From Azoarcus taiwanensis (GTDB taxonomy: Bacteria; Pseudomonadota; Gammaproteobacteria; Burkholderiales; Rhodocyclaceae): a DNA stretch of 42,639 bases. Below, piece by piece: positions 18,612 to 32,589 of this stretch (its first letter is position 1; the number at the start of each line of letters is the position of its first letter). The DNA is taken from assembly GCF_012910885.1 (NCBI RefSeq), contig NZ_WTVM01000018.1:1-42639 (forward strand). Reading direction: 5' to 3'. The notes under the pieces were generated by a model. That model saw nothing but the letters and a program-made list of their open reading frames with translations, did no database searches and was not told the DNA's origin. Position numbers and translations under genes: made by a program.

Positions 18612-21600
18612 CCTGCCTGCACATCCTGTTCTGCGTCCACTCCCGCAGATTCCTCACTACCGCTCTCGATGCTCGCCCAGGCATGCTCACCGCCCATGTC
18701 TTCGCCTGCATTCTGGCTTCGACGGTTGCGGTGGTAAGCCATACCAGTACCTGCGGGGATGAGGCGACCGACGATGACGTTTTCCTTGAGACCACGGAGT
18801 TCGTCACGCTTGCCCATGATCGCTGCCTCGGTGAGAACGCGCGTGGTTTCCTGGAAAGACGCGGCAGAGATGAAGGAATCGGTCGACAGCGAAGCCTTGG
18901 TGATCCCGAGAAGTACGTTCTCGTAATCACACGGCAACTTGCCTTCGCGTTCCATCCGCTCGTTCTCCTCGAGTACGTCCGAACGCTCGACCTGCTCCTC
19001 GCGGATGAAGCGGGTGTCGCCTGGCTCGGTGATCACGACGCGACGCAGCATCTGTCGAACGATAACCTCGATGTGCTTGTCGTTGATCTTCACACCCTGG
19101 AGGCGATAGACGTCCTGCACCTCGTCGATGATGTAGCGAGCGAGCGCTGCAATACCCTGCAGACGGAGAATGTCGTGCGGATCAGCGGGACCGTCCACGA
19201 TCGGCTCGCCCTTGTTGACCACCTGACCATCGTGGACCAGCAAATGCTTGTCCTTGGGAATCAGGAAGTCGTGAGCGTTGCCGTCGGGCTCTGTGATCAC
19301 CAGGCGCTGTTTGCCCTTTGTGTCCTTACCGAACGACACGGTGCCGGTGTACTCGGCGAGCACGCCTGCATCCTTGGGGGCACGCGCTTCGAAGAGTTCG
19401 GCAACACGGGGCAGACCACCGGTGATGTCGCGGGTCTTGGCGGATTCCTGCGGGATACGCGCGAGCACGTCGCCGACGCTGACCTGCTGGCCGTCCTTCA
19501 CCGTGATCAGCGAGCCGACCTGGAAGGTGATCGCCACCGAGTGCTCGGTGCCCGCGATACGCACTTCCTCGCCGGCTTCGTCGAGCAGCTTGACCTGCGG
19601 ACGCAAGCCTTTCGTACCTGTGCTCGAACGACGCTTGGCATCGATGACGACCAGCGTCGACAGGCCGGTGACTTCGTCGATCTGCTTGGCGACGGTGACG
19701 CCTTCCTCGACGTTCTCGAACTTCACCGTACCGGCGTACTCGGTGATGATCGGACGGGTGTGCGGATCCCAGGCGGCAAGCTGTGTGCCTGCCTTGATCT
19801 GGCTGCCGTCATCGACAAACAGCACCGCACCGTAAGGCAGCTTGTGCCGCTCGCGCTCGCGACCGAGTTCGTCGGCCACCACGAGTTCGGCCGAACGCGC
19901 GATGATGACTTTCTCGCCCTTCGCGTTGGTCACGTAGCGCATGTTTCCGGCGAACCGGATCGTACCGGTTGATTTGGCCTCGACACCGCTGGCCGCTGCA
20001 GCTCGCGAAGCGGCGCCACCGACGTGGAAGGTACGCATCGTCAGCTGCGTGCCCGGCTCGCCGATCGACTGGGCGGCAATGACACCCACGGCTTCACCGA
20101 CGTTCACCGTGCTGCCGCGACCCAGGTCGCGTCCATAGCACTTTGCGCAGATACCGAACCGGGTCTCGCAGGTCAGTGCGGTACGCACCTTGACCTCGTC
20201 GATGCCGAGGCTGTCGATCAGCTCGACCATGTCCTCGTTGAGCAGCGTGCCGGCTTCGATGACGGTTTCCTGGTTCTCCGGATTGACCACATCTTCAGCG
20301 CACACACGGCCAAGAATACGCTCGCGCAACGGCTCGACGACCTCGCCACCCTCGATCAGGGCCTTCATCGCGAAACCTTCGCGAGTGCCGCAATCATCCT
20401 CGGTGACCACAAGATCCTGCGTGACGTCGACGAGACGACGTGTCAGGTAACCGGAGTTCGCAGTCTTCAGCGCGGTATCCGCCAGACCCTTACGAGCACC
20501 GTGGGTCGAAATGAAGTACTGCAGAACGTTCAGGCCTTCGCGGAAGTTGGTGGTGATCGGCGTCTCGATGATCGAGCCGTCCGGCTTGGCCATCAGGCCA
20601 CGCATACCAGCCAGCTGGCGGATCTGCGCGGCCGAACCGCGGGCCCCCGAGTCGGCCATCATGTAGATCGAGTTGAAGGACTCCTGCTTGACGGGATTTC
20701 CCTCACGATCGAGCACGTCTTCCTGACCGAGCTGGTCCATCATCGCCTTGGCAACCTGGTCACCGGCGCGGCCCCAGATATCGACGACTTTGTTGTAACG
20801 CTCGCCATCGGTCACGAGACCCGAGGTGTATTGCTCGGCGATCTCCTTGACTTCTGCCTCGGCGGCACCGATCAGCGTGCCCTTCTCGTTGGGGACGAGC
20901 ATGTCCTTGACCGAGATCGAGATGCCGGCCTTGGTCGCAAGCCGGAAACCGAACTGCATCAGCTTGTCGGCGAAGACGACAGTCTCCTTCAGCCCGCAAC
21001 GGCGGAAGCTCGCGTTGATGAGCTTGGAGATTTCCTTCTTCTTGAGCGGCTTGTTGATCGTCGAGAACGGCAGGCCCGCAGGGAGAATCTCGGACAGGAT
21101 TGCACGACCGATGGTGGTATCGCAGCGCTCGAGACGATTGATACGCTCACCTTCCGGACCGAATTCGACGGTCGCGATCCGCACCGATATACGCGCATGC
21201 AGCGACGCCTGGCCAGATTCGTATGCGCGCCGCACCTCGGCGACGTCGGCGAAGCGCATCCCCTCGCCGAGCGCGTTCACCGCTTCCCGGGTCGCGTAGT
21301 ACAGGCCGAGAACGATGTCCTGGGACGGGACGATGATCGGTTCGCCGTTAGCGGGCGAGAGCACGTTGTTGGACGCGAGCATCAGCGTACGCGCTTCCAT
21401 TTGCGCTTCGAGCGACAGCGGCACGTGGACGGCCATCTGGTCACCGTCGAAGTCGGCGTTGAACGCGACGCAGACCAACGGATGGAGCTGGATCGCCTTA
21501 CCTTCGATCAGTACCGGCTCGAAGGCCTGGATACCGAGACGGTGCAGTGTCGGGGCACGGTTGAGCATCACCGGGTGTTCGCGGATCACCTCTTCGAGGA

Positions 21601-22837
21601 TATCCCACACCACCGGCTCCTGGTTCTCGACCATCTTCTTCGCCTGCTTGATCGTCGTGGCCAGACCACGAAGCTCGAGCTTGTTGAAGATGAACGGCTT
21701 GAACAGTTCCAGGGCCATCAGCTTCGGCAGACCGCACTGGTGCAGCTTGAGAGTCGGACCAACGACGATGACCGAACGGCCGGAGTAGTCCACCCGTTTG
21801 CCGAGCAGGTTCTGACGGAAACGACCACCCTTGCCCTTGATCATGTCGGCCAGCGATTTGAGCGGGCGCTTGTTGGCGCCGGTCATCGCCTTCCCGCGAC
21901 GACCGTTGTCGAGCAGCGAGTCAACGGCTTCCTGCAGCATGCGCTTTTCGTTGCGCACGATGATTTCCGGCGCCTTCAGCTCGAGCAGGCGCTTGAGTCG
22001 GTTGTTACGGTTGATTACGCGACGGTAGAGGTCGTTAAGATCGGAGGTCGCGAAACGACCGCCGTCCAGCGGCACCAGCGGACGCAGGTCCGGCGGCAGC
22101 ACAGGCAGCACCTCAAGGATCATCCACTCCGGCTTGATGCCGGAGGACTGGAAGGCTTCGAGGACCTTCAGGCGCTTTGAGAATTTCTTGACCTTGGCTT
22201 CCGAGCCGGTGGTTTCCAGCTCACCGCGCAGCTTTTCGACCTCCAGGTTCAGGTCGAGCGAACGCAGAAGCGCACGAATACCCTCGGCACCCATCAGGGC
22301 GTCGAAATCGTCGCCGTATTCCTCGACCTTGGCGAGGTAGTCGTCTTCGGTGAGCAGCTGGCCGCGGGTAAGCGGCGTCAGGCCGGGCTCGACAACAACG
22401 AAGGCTTCGAAATACAACACGCGCTCGATGTCGCGAAGCGTCATGTCGAGAACCATGCCGAGACGGCTCGGCAAGCTCTTCAGGAACCAGATATGAGCGA
22501 CCGGACTGGCCAGTTCGATATGGCCCATCCGTTCGCGACGGACCTTGGACAAGGTGACTTCGACGCCGCACTTTTCGCAGATCACGCCACGGTGCTTCAG
22601 ACGCTTGTACTTGCCGCACAAGCACTCATAGTCCTTGACCGGGCCGAAGATCTTGGCGCAGAACAGGCCGTCGCGCTCCGGCTTGAAGGTGCGGTAGTTG
22701 ATGGTCTCGGGCTTCTTGACTTCACCGTAGGACCAGGAGCGGATCTTGTCCGGCGAGGCGAGGCCGACCGTGATCGCGTCGAACTCTTCCTCGTTCGGCA
22801 GGGTTTGCTTGAACAGGTCAGCGAGCAGGCTTTTCAT
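18608..22837 (-). CDS. rpoC: DNA-directed RNA polymerase subunit beta-prime
   Basis: A 1409-aa catalytic subunit of standard length. It has an N-terminal zinc site ([20 protein letters not shown], about 70-88), the active-centre Mg-binding [12 protein letters not shown] at about residue 460, the bridge-helix/trigger-loop region ([40 protein letters not shown]), and a second zinc site ([19 protein letters not shown]). It starts ATG with GGAG 8 nt upstream, 46 nt after rpoB. Confidence 0.99.
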   Translation of the reverse strand: MKSLLADLFKQTLPNEEEFDAITVGLASPDKIRSWSYGEVKKPETINYRTFKPERDGLFCAKIFGPVKDYECLCGKYKRLKHRGVICEKCGVEVTLSKVRRERMGHIELASPVAHIWFLKSLPSRLGMVLDMTLRDIERVLYFEAFVVVEPGLTPLTRGQLLTEDDYLAKVEEYGDDFDALMGAEGIRALLRSLDLNLEVEKLRGELETTGSEAKVKKFSKRLKVLEAFQSSGIKPEWMILEVLPVLPPDLRPLVPLDGGRFATSDLNDLYRRVINRNNRLKRLLELKAPEIIVRNEKRMLQEAVDSLLDNGRRGKAMTGANKRPLKSLADMIKGKGGRFRQNLLGKRVDYSGRSVIVVGPTLKLHQCGLPKLMALELFKPFIFNKLELRGLATTIKQAKKMVENQEPVVWDILEEVIREHPVMLNRAPTLHRLGIQAFEPVLIEGKAIQLHPLVCVAFNADFDGDQMAVHVPLSLEAQMEARTLMLASNNVLSPANGEPIIVPSQDIVLGLYYATREAVNALGEGMRFADVAEVRRAYESGQASLHARISVRIATVEFGPEGERINRLERCDTTIGRAILSEILPAGLPFSTINKPLKKKEISKLINASFRRCGLKETVVFADKLMQFGFRLATKAGISISVKDMLVPNEKGTLIGAAEAEVKEIAEQYTSGLVTDGERYNKVVDIWGRAGDQVAKAMMDQLGQEDVLDREGNPVKQESFNSIYMMADSGARGSAAQIRQLAGMRGLMAKPDGSIIETPITTNFREGLNVLQYFISTHGARKGLADTALKTANSGYLTRRLVDVTQDLVVTEDDCGTREGFAMKALIEGGEVVEPLRERILGRVCAEDVVNPENQETVIEAGTLLNEDMVELIDSLGIDEVKVRTALTCETRFGICAKCYGRDLGRGSTVNVGEAVGVIAAQSIGEPGTQLTMRTFHVGGAASRAAAASGVEAKSTGTIRFAGNMRYVTNAKGEKVIIARSAELVVADELGRERERHKLPYGAVLFVDDGSQIKAGTQLAAWDPHTRPIITEYAGTVKFENVEEGVTVAKQIDEVTGLSTLVVIDAKRRSSTGTKGLRPQVKLLDEAGEEVRIAGTEHSVAITFQVGSLITVKDGQQVSVGDVLARIPQESAKTRDITGGLPRVAELFEARAPKDAGVLAEYTGTVSFGKDTKGKQRLVITEPDGNAHDFLIPKDKHLLVHDGQVVNKGEPIVDGPADPHDILRLQGIAALARYIIDEVQDVYRLQGVKINDKHIEVIVRQMLRRVVITEPGDTRFIREEQVERSDVLEENERMEREGKLPCDYENVLLGITKASLSTDSFISAASFQETTRVLTEAAIMGKRDELRGLKENVIVGRLIPAGTGMAYHRNRRSQNAGEDMGGEHAWASIESGSEESAGVDAEQDVQAG

Positions 22838-22883
22838 GTTTCGTACTCCATCCGGGGTAGGCTGTGAGGGCTTGTGACCCGGT

Positions 22884-27017
<4,134 letters not shown>

Positions 27018-27072
27018 GGGTGCTCCGGCTAGAGGTCAGACGTCAAAGAGACAGAACGCAACACTCGAAGGC

Positions 27073-27167
27073 CGTGTTCTGGTGAGAACACGTTCGGTGC
27101 GCTCCGTTCTGCCTTCTCGGCAAATACAAAGCACGAAAGGGCTGGCGCCCTAAAAGGTCGCCAGCCC
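27073..27167 (-). promoter_or_regulatory. Two hairpins in the rplL-rpoB spacer (attenuator/processing region)
   Basis: In transcription order there is first a 9-bp stem GGGCTGGCG / CGCCAGCCC (27139-27147, 27159-27167) followed by TTTCG, which resembles a leaky terminator. Next comes an 8-bp stem CGTGTTCT / AGAACACG with loop CACC (27073-27092). In E. coli an attenuator and an RNase III site lie in this same gap and reduce rpoBC relative to rplJL; I infer an equivalent role. Confidence 0.65.
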
Positions 27168-27184
27168 CGCGGTTCAAAGCAGGT

Positions 27185-27568
27185 TTACTTGATTTCAACC
27201 TTGGCGCCGGCAGCCTCGAGATCTTTCTTGAGCGCCTCAGCGTCGGCCTTGGAAACACCTTCCTTGACCGGCTTCGGTGCGCCGTCGACCAGATCCTTGG
27301 CTTCCTTGAGGCCCAGGCCGGTAGCAGCACGGACGACCTTGATCGCTTCAACCTTCTTCTCGCCAGCGGCGACGAGGATCACGTCGAACTCGGTCTTCTC
27401 TTCTTCAGCGGCAGCAGCGCCGGCACCAGCGGCCGGAGCGGCCACGGCAACCGCGGCGGCAGCGGCGGACACGCCGAACTTCTCTTCCATGTCCTTGATG
27501 AGCTCGGACAGCTCGAGGACGGTCATGCTACCGATTGCTTCCAGAATTTCAGCTTTGGACAGAGCCAT
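27185..27568 (-). CDS. rplL: 50S ribosomal protein L7/L12
   Basis: A 127-aa stalk protein that recruits translation GTPases (EF-Tu, EF-G). It has the dimerisation domain (about 1-33), an Ala-rich flexible hinge (about 34-58, [20 protein letters not shown]) and the C-terminal factor-binding domain with [20 protein letters not shown]. An AGGAG SD lies 6 nt before the ATG. It follows rplJ by 51 nt. Confidence 0.98.
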   Translation of the reverse strand: MALSKAEILEAIGSMTVLELSELIKDMEEKFGVSAAAAAVAVAAPAAGAGAAAAEEEKTEFDVILVAAGEKKVEAIKVVRAATGLGLKEAKDLVDGAPKPVKEGVSKADAEALKKDLEAAGAKVEIK

Positions 27569-27619
27569 TTTCTACTCCTGATTCATATTGGCGAGCCCAC
27601 GCGGGACCCGCCTGGATAA

Positions 27620-28144
27620 TTACGCAGTCTCTCGCGAATCGCGCAGGGCAGCGACGGTGCGCACGAACTTGCCCGGAACCTCGTTGAGGGTCTGGACGAA
27701 TTTCGCGACCGGCGCTTGCATCGTTCCCAACAGCTTGGCAAGCAGTTCCTCACGGCTCGGCATCGACGCCAACGCCTTGACGCCAGCGGCGTCCATGACG
27801 TAACCAGGCATCGCACCGCCCTTGATGGCGAGCTTGTCGTTGGTCTTGGCAAAATCCTGCAGCACCTTGGCTGCGGCCACCGGATCCTTGGAAATTCCGT
27901 AGATCAGCGGACCGACCATGTGCTGGGCCAGACCTTCGAACGACGTGCCTTCTACAGCACGACGAACCAGGGTGTTTTTGAGAACGCGCAGATAGACACC
28001 GGACTGACGCGCCTGAGCGCGCAGAGCGGTGATTTGCCCGACTTCGAGACCACGGTACTCAGCGACGATCACCGATTGTGCGTCCGCGAGTTCGGCGGAT
28101 ACTTCGGCGACAACTGCCTTCTTGTCGTCAAGATTGAGACCCAA
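27620..28144 (-). CDS. rplJ: 50S ribosomal protein L10
   Basis: A 174-aa stalk base protein that carries L7/L12 dimers. I choose the TTG at 28144 as start: AAGGGAG is 6 nt from it, and the product begins (M)[19 protein letters not shown], matching the MALNLQDK start of E. coli. An ATG two codons upstream (28150) directly abuts the SD and is a poor start, though automatic annotation may pick it. It ends [11 protein letters not shown]. Confidence 0.93.
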   Translation of the reverse strand: MGLNLDDKKAVVAEVSAELADAQSVIVAEYRGLEVGQITALRAQARQSGVYLRVLKNTLVRRAVEGTSFEGLAQHMVGPLIYGISKDPVAAAKVLQDFAKTNDKLAIKGGAMPGYVMDAAGVKALASMPSREELLAKLLGTMQAPVAKFVQTLNEVPGKFVRTVAALRDSRETA

Positions 28145-28417
28145 GGTCATCTCCCTTTAGTAAAACGTCCGTTCCGAGCGCTAGCAGAGAAGCGGACAAC
28201 CAAGGCGACCGTCGTCAGGAGCTTGGCGCCGGACGGAGCCGGACGCCGTAAATCCTGGTTCGGGTTACGCCATCTGCGTTGGGCTGAAGTACTACTCAGA
28301 TTAAGAGCACGTTGTCTTGCGGCAACCCTGCTCCCCAACGGTCTTTGACAACCTGCCGCCCAGCCTGCGGACGACAGCCCAAAGTCCAAAGAGGTGGCTA
28401 TTCGCCACCCCGAATAA
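28145..28417 (-). promoter_or_regulatory. rplA-rplJ spacer: probable L10 leader and leaky terminator
   Basis: A 273-nt non-coding gap. Just after rplA is a hairpin GGTGGC-GAATA-GCCACC (28393-28409) followed by TCTTT (28388-28392), a weak terminator. Further on, GTTGTC and GACAAC arms can close a larger structure. In E. coli and Bacillus, L10 represses rplJL by binding a leader here. I infer the equivalent from position and length; the kink-turn motif was not verified. Confidence 0.55.
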
Positions 28418-29116
28418 TCAAACAGCCGAAACGCTGGTCGGCTCGACCTTCACACCAGCACCCATGGTGCTCGAAACCGCGATACGACGCAGGTAGAGAC
28501 CCTTGGACGAGGCCGGTTTGGCCTTCACCAACGCATCAACCAGCGCCGCTGCGTTCTGCTGCAGCGCCTCGACCGGGAAGGAGGCGCGTCCGATCGTGGC
28601 ATGGATGATGCCCGCCTTGTCGGTGCGGTACTGAACCTGACCGGCCTTGGCATTCTTGACCGCCGTCTCGACGTCCATGGTCACGGTCCCGACCTTGGGA
28701 TTCGGCATCAGGCCACGCGGACCGAGGATCTGGCCCAGCTGACCCACCACACGCATGGCGTCGGGGGTGGCGATACACAGGTCGAAGTTGATGTTGCCGG
28801 CCTTCACGTCGGCTGCGAGGTCATCGAACCCGACGACATCTGCACCAGCGGCCTTGGCCACCTCAGCCTTCTCGCCCTGAGCGAACACCGCAACGCGCAC
28901 GGTCTTGCCTGTACCTGCAGGCAGCACGACCGAGCCGCGAACGAGCTGGTCCGACTTACGGGCGTCGATGCCGAGGTTGATCGAGATATCGATAGATTCG
29001 TCGAACTTGGCAGTGGCGCACTCTTTGACGAGAGCCAGCGCCTCGGAGACCGGGAAGACCTTGTTGCGGTCGACTTTGGCGCGCAGCGCCTGAATACGCT
29101 TGGAAACCTTCGCCAT
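28418..29116 (-). CDS. rplA: 50S ribosomal protein L1
   Basis: A 232-aa L1 that forms the mobile L1 stalk at the E site; in E. coli it represses the rplKA mRNA. It starts [20 protein letters not shown] and contains [20 protein letters not shown] and [20 protein letters not shown]. It begins 2 nt after rplK, so it is coupled. A leaky terminator and the L10 leader follow. Confidence 0.98.
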   Translation of the reverse strand: MAKVSKRIQALRAKVDRNKVFPVSEALALVKECATAKFDESIDISINLGIDARKSDQLVRGSVVLPAGTGKTVRVAVFAQGEKAEVAKAAGADVVGFDDLAADVKAGNINFDLCIATPDAMRVVGQLGQILGPRGLMPNPKVGTVTMDVETAVKNAKAGQVQYRTDKAGIIHATIGRASFPVEALQQNAAALVDALVKAKPASSKGLYLRRIAVSSTMGAGVKVEPTSVSAV

Positions 29117-29118
29117 GA

Positions 29119-29550
29119 TCAGAGACCCTCCACCGTGATGCCCATACTGCGGGCAGAACCGGCGATGGTGCGCACCGCCGCCTCCATGTCAGCCGCCGTA
29201 AGATCCGGCATCTTGGTCTTGGCGATCTCCTCGACCTGAGCACGCGTGAGGCTGCCGACCTTGTCGGTATGCGGCTTCGGCGAACCCTTGGTGATCTTTG
29301 CCGCCTTCTTGATGAGGATCGCCGCAGGCGGCGTCTTCATGATGAAGGTGAAGCTCTTGTCCGCGAACGCGGTGATGACGACCGGGATCGGCAGACCCGG
29401 CTCGAGACCCTGCGTCTTGGCGTTGAACGCCTTGCAGAACTCCATGATGTTCAGGCCGCGCTGACCCAACGCCGGACCGATCGGGGGGCTGGGGTTGGCC
29501 TTGCCGGCCGGCACCTGCAGCTTGATGTAGCCGATGATTTTCTTTGCCAT
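29119..29550 (-). CDS. rplK: 50S ribosomal protein L11
   Basis: A 143-aa L11 of the GTPase-associated centre, needed for RelA activation. It starts [20 protein letters not shown] then [19 protein letters not shown]. The C-terminal RNA-binding domain has [24 protein letters not shown] lies 9 nt before the ATG, after a 94-nt structured spacer from nusG. Confidence 0.98.
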   Translation of the reverse strand: MAKKIIGYIKLQVPAGKANPSPPIGPALGQRGLNIMEFCKAFNAKTQGLEPGLPIPVVITAFADKSFTFIMKTPPAAILIKKAAKITKGSPKPHTDKVGSLTRAQVEEIAKTKMPDLTAADMEAAVRTIAGSARSMGITVEGL

Positions 29551-29580
29551 TTAGGCGATCTCCAAATAACGAGTGCAATC

Positions 29581-29641
29581 GCGCCGCTCGCAGGCGACGC
29601 TCCTCAATGCCGACTCGCGTCGGCTCGCGGCCAAGGCCGCG
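29581..29641 (-). promoter_or_regulatory. Three consecutive hairpins in the rplK leader
   Basis: In transcription order: 7-bp arms CGCGGCC / GGCCGCG (29626-29641, two-base centre); GCCGAC / GTCGGC with loop GCGA (29609-29624); and GCGTCGC / GCGGCGC with one U-G pair and loop CTGCGA (29581-29600). They nearly fill the nusG-rplK gap. Such a structure before rplK may hold the L1 feedback site or an attenuator. Confidence 0.6.
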
Positions 29642-29644
29642 CGC

Positions 29645-30178
29645 TCAGGTTTTCTCGACCTGACCGAAATCCAGTTCGACAGGCGTCGCGCGACCGAAAA
29701 TGGTCACCGACACCCGCAGCTTGCTCTTTTCGTAGTTCACATCTTCCACGGATCCGTGGAAGTCGGTGAAAGGGCCTTCCTTGACACGCACGACCTCGCC
29801 AAGTTCCCACAGCACCTTCGGACGGGGCTTTTCGACGCCCTCCTGAATCTGGTGCATGATCTTGTCGACCTCCTTCTGGGAGATCGGTGTCGGCTTGTTG
29901 GCGGAACCGCCCACGAAACCGGTGACCTTCGGTGTCGACTTGACCAGGTGCCACGACTCGTCGTTCATATCCATCTCGACGAGCACGTAACCAGGGAAAA
30001 ACTTGCGTTCGGTGATGCTCTTCTGACCACCGCGCATTTCCACGACCTCTTCCACCGGGACGAGAATCTGGCCGAAGGAGTCCTGCATGCCGGCGCGCGC
30101 GATGCGCTCGACCAATGCACGCTGCACGGATTTCTCGAAACCCGAGTAGGCATGGACGACATACCAACGCTTCGTCAT
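29645..30178 (-). CDS. nusG: Transcription termination/antitermination protein NusG
   Basis: A 177-aa RNA-polymerase-associated elongation factor. The NGN domain begins [40 protein letters not shown] follows. The C-terminal KOW domain (about 123-177) starts [20 protein letters not shown]; it contacts S10/NusE and Rho. It follows secE by 4 nt. Confidence 0.98.
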   Translation of the reverse strand: MTKRWYVVHAYSGFEKSVQRALVERIARAGMQDSFGQILVPVEEVVEMRGGQKSITERKFFPGYVLVEMDMNDESWHLVKSTPKVTGFVGGSANKPTPISQKEVDKIMHQIQEGVEKPRPKVLWELGEVVRVKEGPFTDFHGSVEDVNYEKSKLRVSVTIFGRATPVELDFGQVEKT

Positions 30179-30182
30179 GTCC

Positions 30183-30530
30183 TTATCTCCAACCCAGAAT
30201 GAGATCGTAAAGCACCCACTCGAGGCTCTTATCGGTCAGCCAGAGGAAGATGGCAATAACAACGACGAACGCGAAAACCATCCCGGTAGACTGAACCGTT
30301 TCCTTTCGGGTCGGCCAGACAACCTTCTTGGTTTCTACGATCGCTTCGCGGGCAAACGCCACGAACCGCTGACCGAGCTCTGTCTGCCAGCCCACCGCAA
30401 CACCGGCACCAAGACCGACGAGCACAGAGAGCACACGCACGACCAGTGCCATGTCGGAAAGAATGTAGAAGCCGGCAATACCGGCCCCAATAAGGGCGAG
30501 TGCCAGTACCAGCTTGATCTTATCGGCCAT
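30183..30530 (-). CDS. secE: Preprotein translocase subunit SecE
   Basis: A 115-aa proteobacterial SecE with three membrane segments (about 5-25, 28-48, 84-105); the conserved cytoplasmic helix before the third is [20 protein letters not shown]. It clamps SecY. The ATG is only 23 nt past the 3' end of tRNA-Trp and no clear SD is visible in that 23-nt stretch (TTTTTCCTCATAGCAACG...). Confidence 0.97.
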   Translation of the reverse strand: MADKIKLVLALALIGAGIAGFYILSDMALVVRVLSVLVGLGAGVAVGWQTELGQRFVAFAREAIVETKKVVWPTRKETVQSTGMVFAFVVVIAIFLWLTDKSLEWVLYDLILGWR

Positions 30531-30553
30531 GGATTCGTTGCTATGAGGAAAAA

Positions 30554-30629
30554 TGGCAGGGGCAGAGGGAATCGAACCCCCAACCTTCGGTTTTGGAGAC
30601 CGACGCTCTGCCAGTTGAGCTATACCCCT
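30554..30629 (-). tRNA. trpT: tRNA-Trp (anticodon CCA)
   Basis: A 76-nt cloverleaf: acceptor AGGGGTA / TGCCCCT, D arm GCTC-GAGC, anticodon loop CTCCAAA, T loop GTTCGAT, discriminator G and encoded CCA. It lies between tuf copy 1 and secE, the usual betaproteobacterial place. Confidence 0.97.
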
Positions 30630-30644
30630 GCAGCAGAGACTACT

Positions 30645-30707
30645 TCGGAAGATCTAGGCGCCGCGACCCGAAGGCGAACCTTCGGGTCGCTGCGACAGTT
30701 CTTCCGA
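30645..30707 (-). promoter_or_regulatory. Long nested hairpin between tuf copy 1 and tRNA-Trp
   Basis: Inner perfect 12-bp arms GCGACCCGAAGG / CCTTCGGGTCGC (30663-30674, 30679-30690) have a TTCG loop in minus-strand RNA. Outer 8-bp arms TCGGAAGA / TCTTCCGA (30645-30652, 30700-30707) enclose it. It begins directly after the tuf stop (30714). No T run follows, so an RNase III-type processing site or 3'-end stabiliser separating tuf mRNA from the tRNA is likelier than an intrinsic terminator. Confidence 0.65.
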
Positions 30708-30713
30708 TGAAGC

Positions 30714-31904
<1,191 letters not shown>

Positions 31905-31979
31905 CTTGGAACCCCTAGTTCAGTTTCAGTAAATCCGGATCAAAGTCACTTCGACAGTCGCGCAGCGGACCAAAGAGAG

Positions 31980-32054
<75 letters not shown>

Positions 32055-32078
32055 ACGAAAAATCTTCAGCACCTTGCC

Positions 32079-32152
32079 TGGAGCGGGTGAAGGGAATCGA
32101 ACCCTCGTCGTAAGCTTGGAAGGCTTCTGCTCTACCATTGAGCTACACCCGC
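32079..32152 (-). tRNA. glyT: tRNA-Gly (anticodon TCC)
   Basis: A 74-nt cloverleaf: acceptor GCGGGTG / CACCCGC, D arm GCTC-GAGC, anticodon loop CTTCCAA, T loop GTTCGAT, discriminator T and encoded CCA. The first anticodon-stem pair (27-43) reads as a G-A mismatch; the other four pair normally. Confidence 0.96.
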
Positions 32153-32219
32153 GTACAACGCAGACGACCCGCAACACGCCACACCGCGACCGGCAAACTA
32201 GCCGACTCGCTCGCGAAGC

Positions 32220-32305
<86 letters not shown>

Positions 32306-32589
32306 AAGCGAGAAGCGCCGCACTATAGAGGAGCACAGGCCGGATGTCAAACTTTTTGTCGGATGTGATTGTGGCGAATCGACAGGTGGCCGTCAGATCG
32401 GGCACTTTCAACCGGTTCAGGGTATCCATGTATTTGATGCGGCTTCTGTTTTGATTAGGCTCGAAGTTGCGAACGCGGTCCGGGCCACGCGACTGCGTTT
32501 GGGCTCACGGGCAGTTGCATCGCCGGCGGACTTCACCCACAAGGCGCGGTTGGCCGATACCTCACCAACGCTTCACAGGAGGTTGGTTC
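32306..32589. other. Divergent intergenic region between tRNA-Tyr and the ferredoxin oxidoreductase gene
   Basis: A 284-bp gap. Its left edge holds the strong minus-strand tRNA-tuf promoter. Its right edge holds the plus-strand ribosome-binding site AGGAGG (32577-32582), 7 nt before the ATG. I found no convincing plus-strand promoter; a possible sigma-54 site was checked and rejected. Confidence 0.5.
32322..32350 (-). promoter_or_regulatory. Strong sigma-70 promoter of the tRNA-tuf-secE-nusG operon
   Basis: A perfect TTGACA (32345-32350) is followed after 17 bp by TATAGT (32322-32327). The sequence after the -10 is GCGGCGC, a GC-rich discriminator of the type seen in stringently controlled stable-RNA promoters. 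The predicted start is near 32315, just before tRNA-Tyr. Confidence 0.88.

Noticed and set aside
20024-22180. 718-codon plus-strand open frame opposite rpoC
   Set aside because: Antisense shadow of a GC-rich, strongly biased gene; Arg/His/Asp-rich, no family resemblance, no SD. Similar long shadows lie opposite rpoB, fusA, rpsC-rplV-rpsS, rpoA, tuf and the oxidoreductase.
32500-32540. Possible sigma-54 site before the oxidoreductase gene
   Set aside because: GG and GC elements are present but not at the required -24/-12 spacing.
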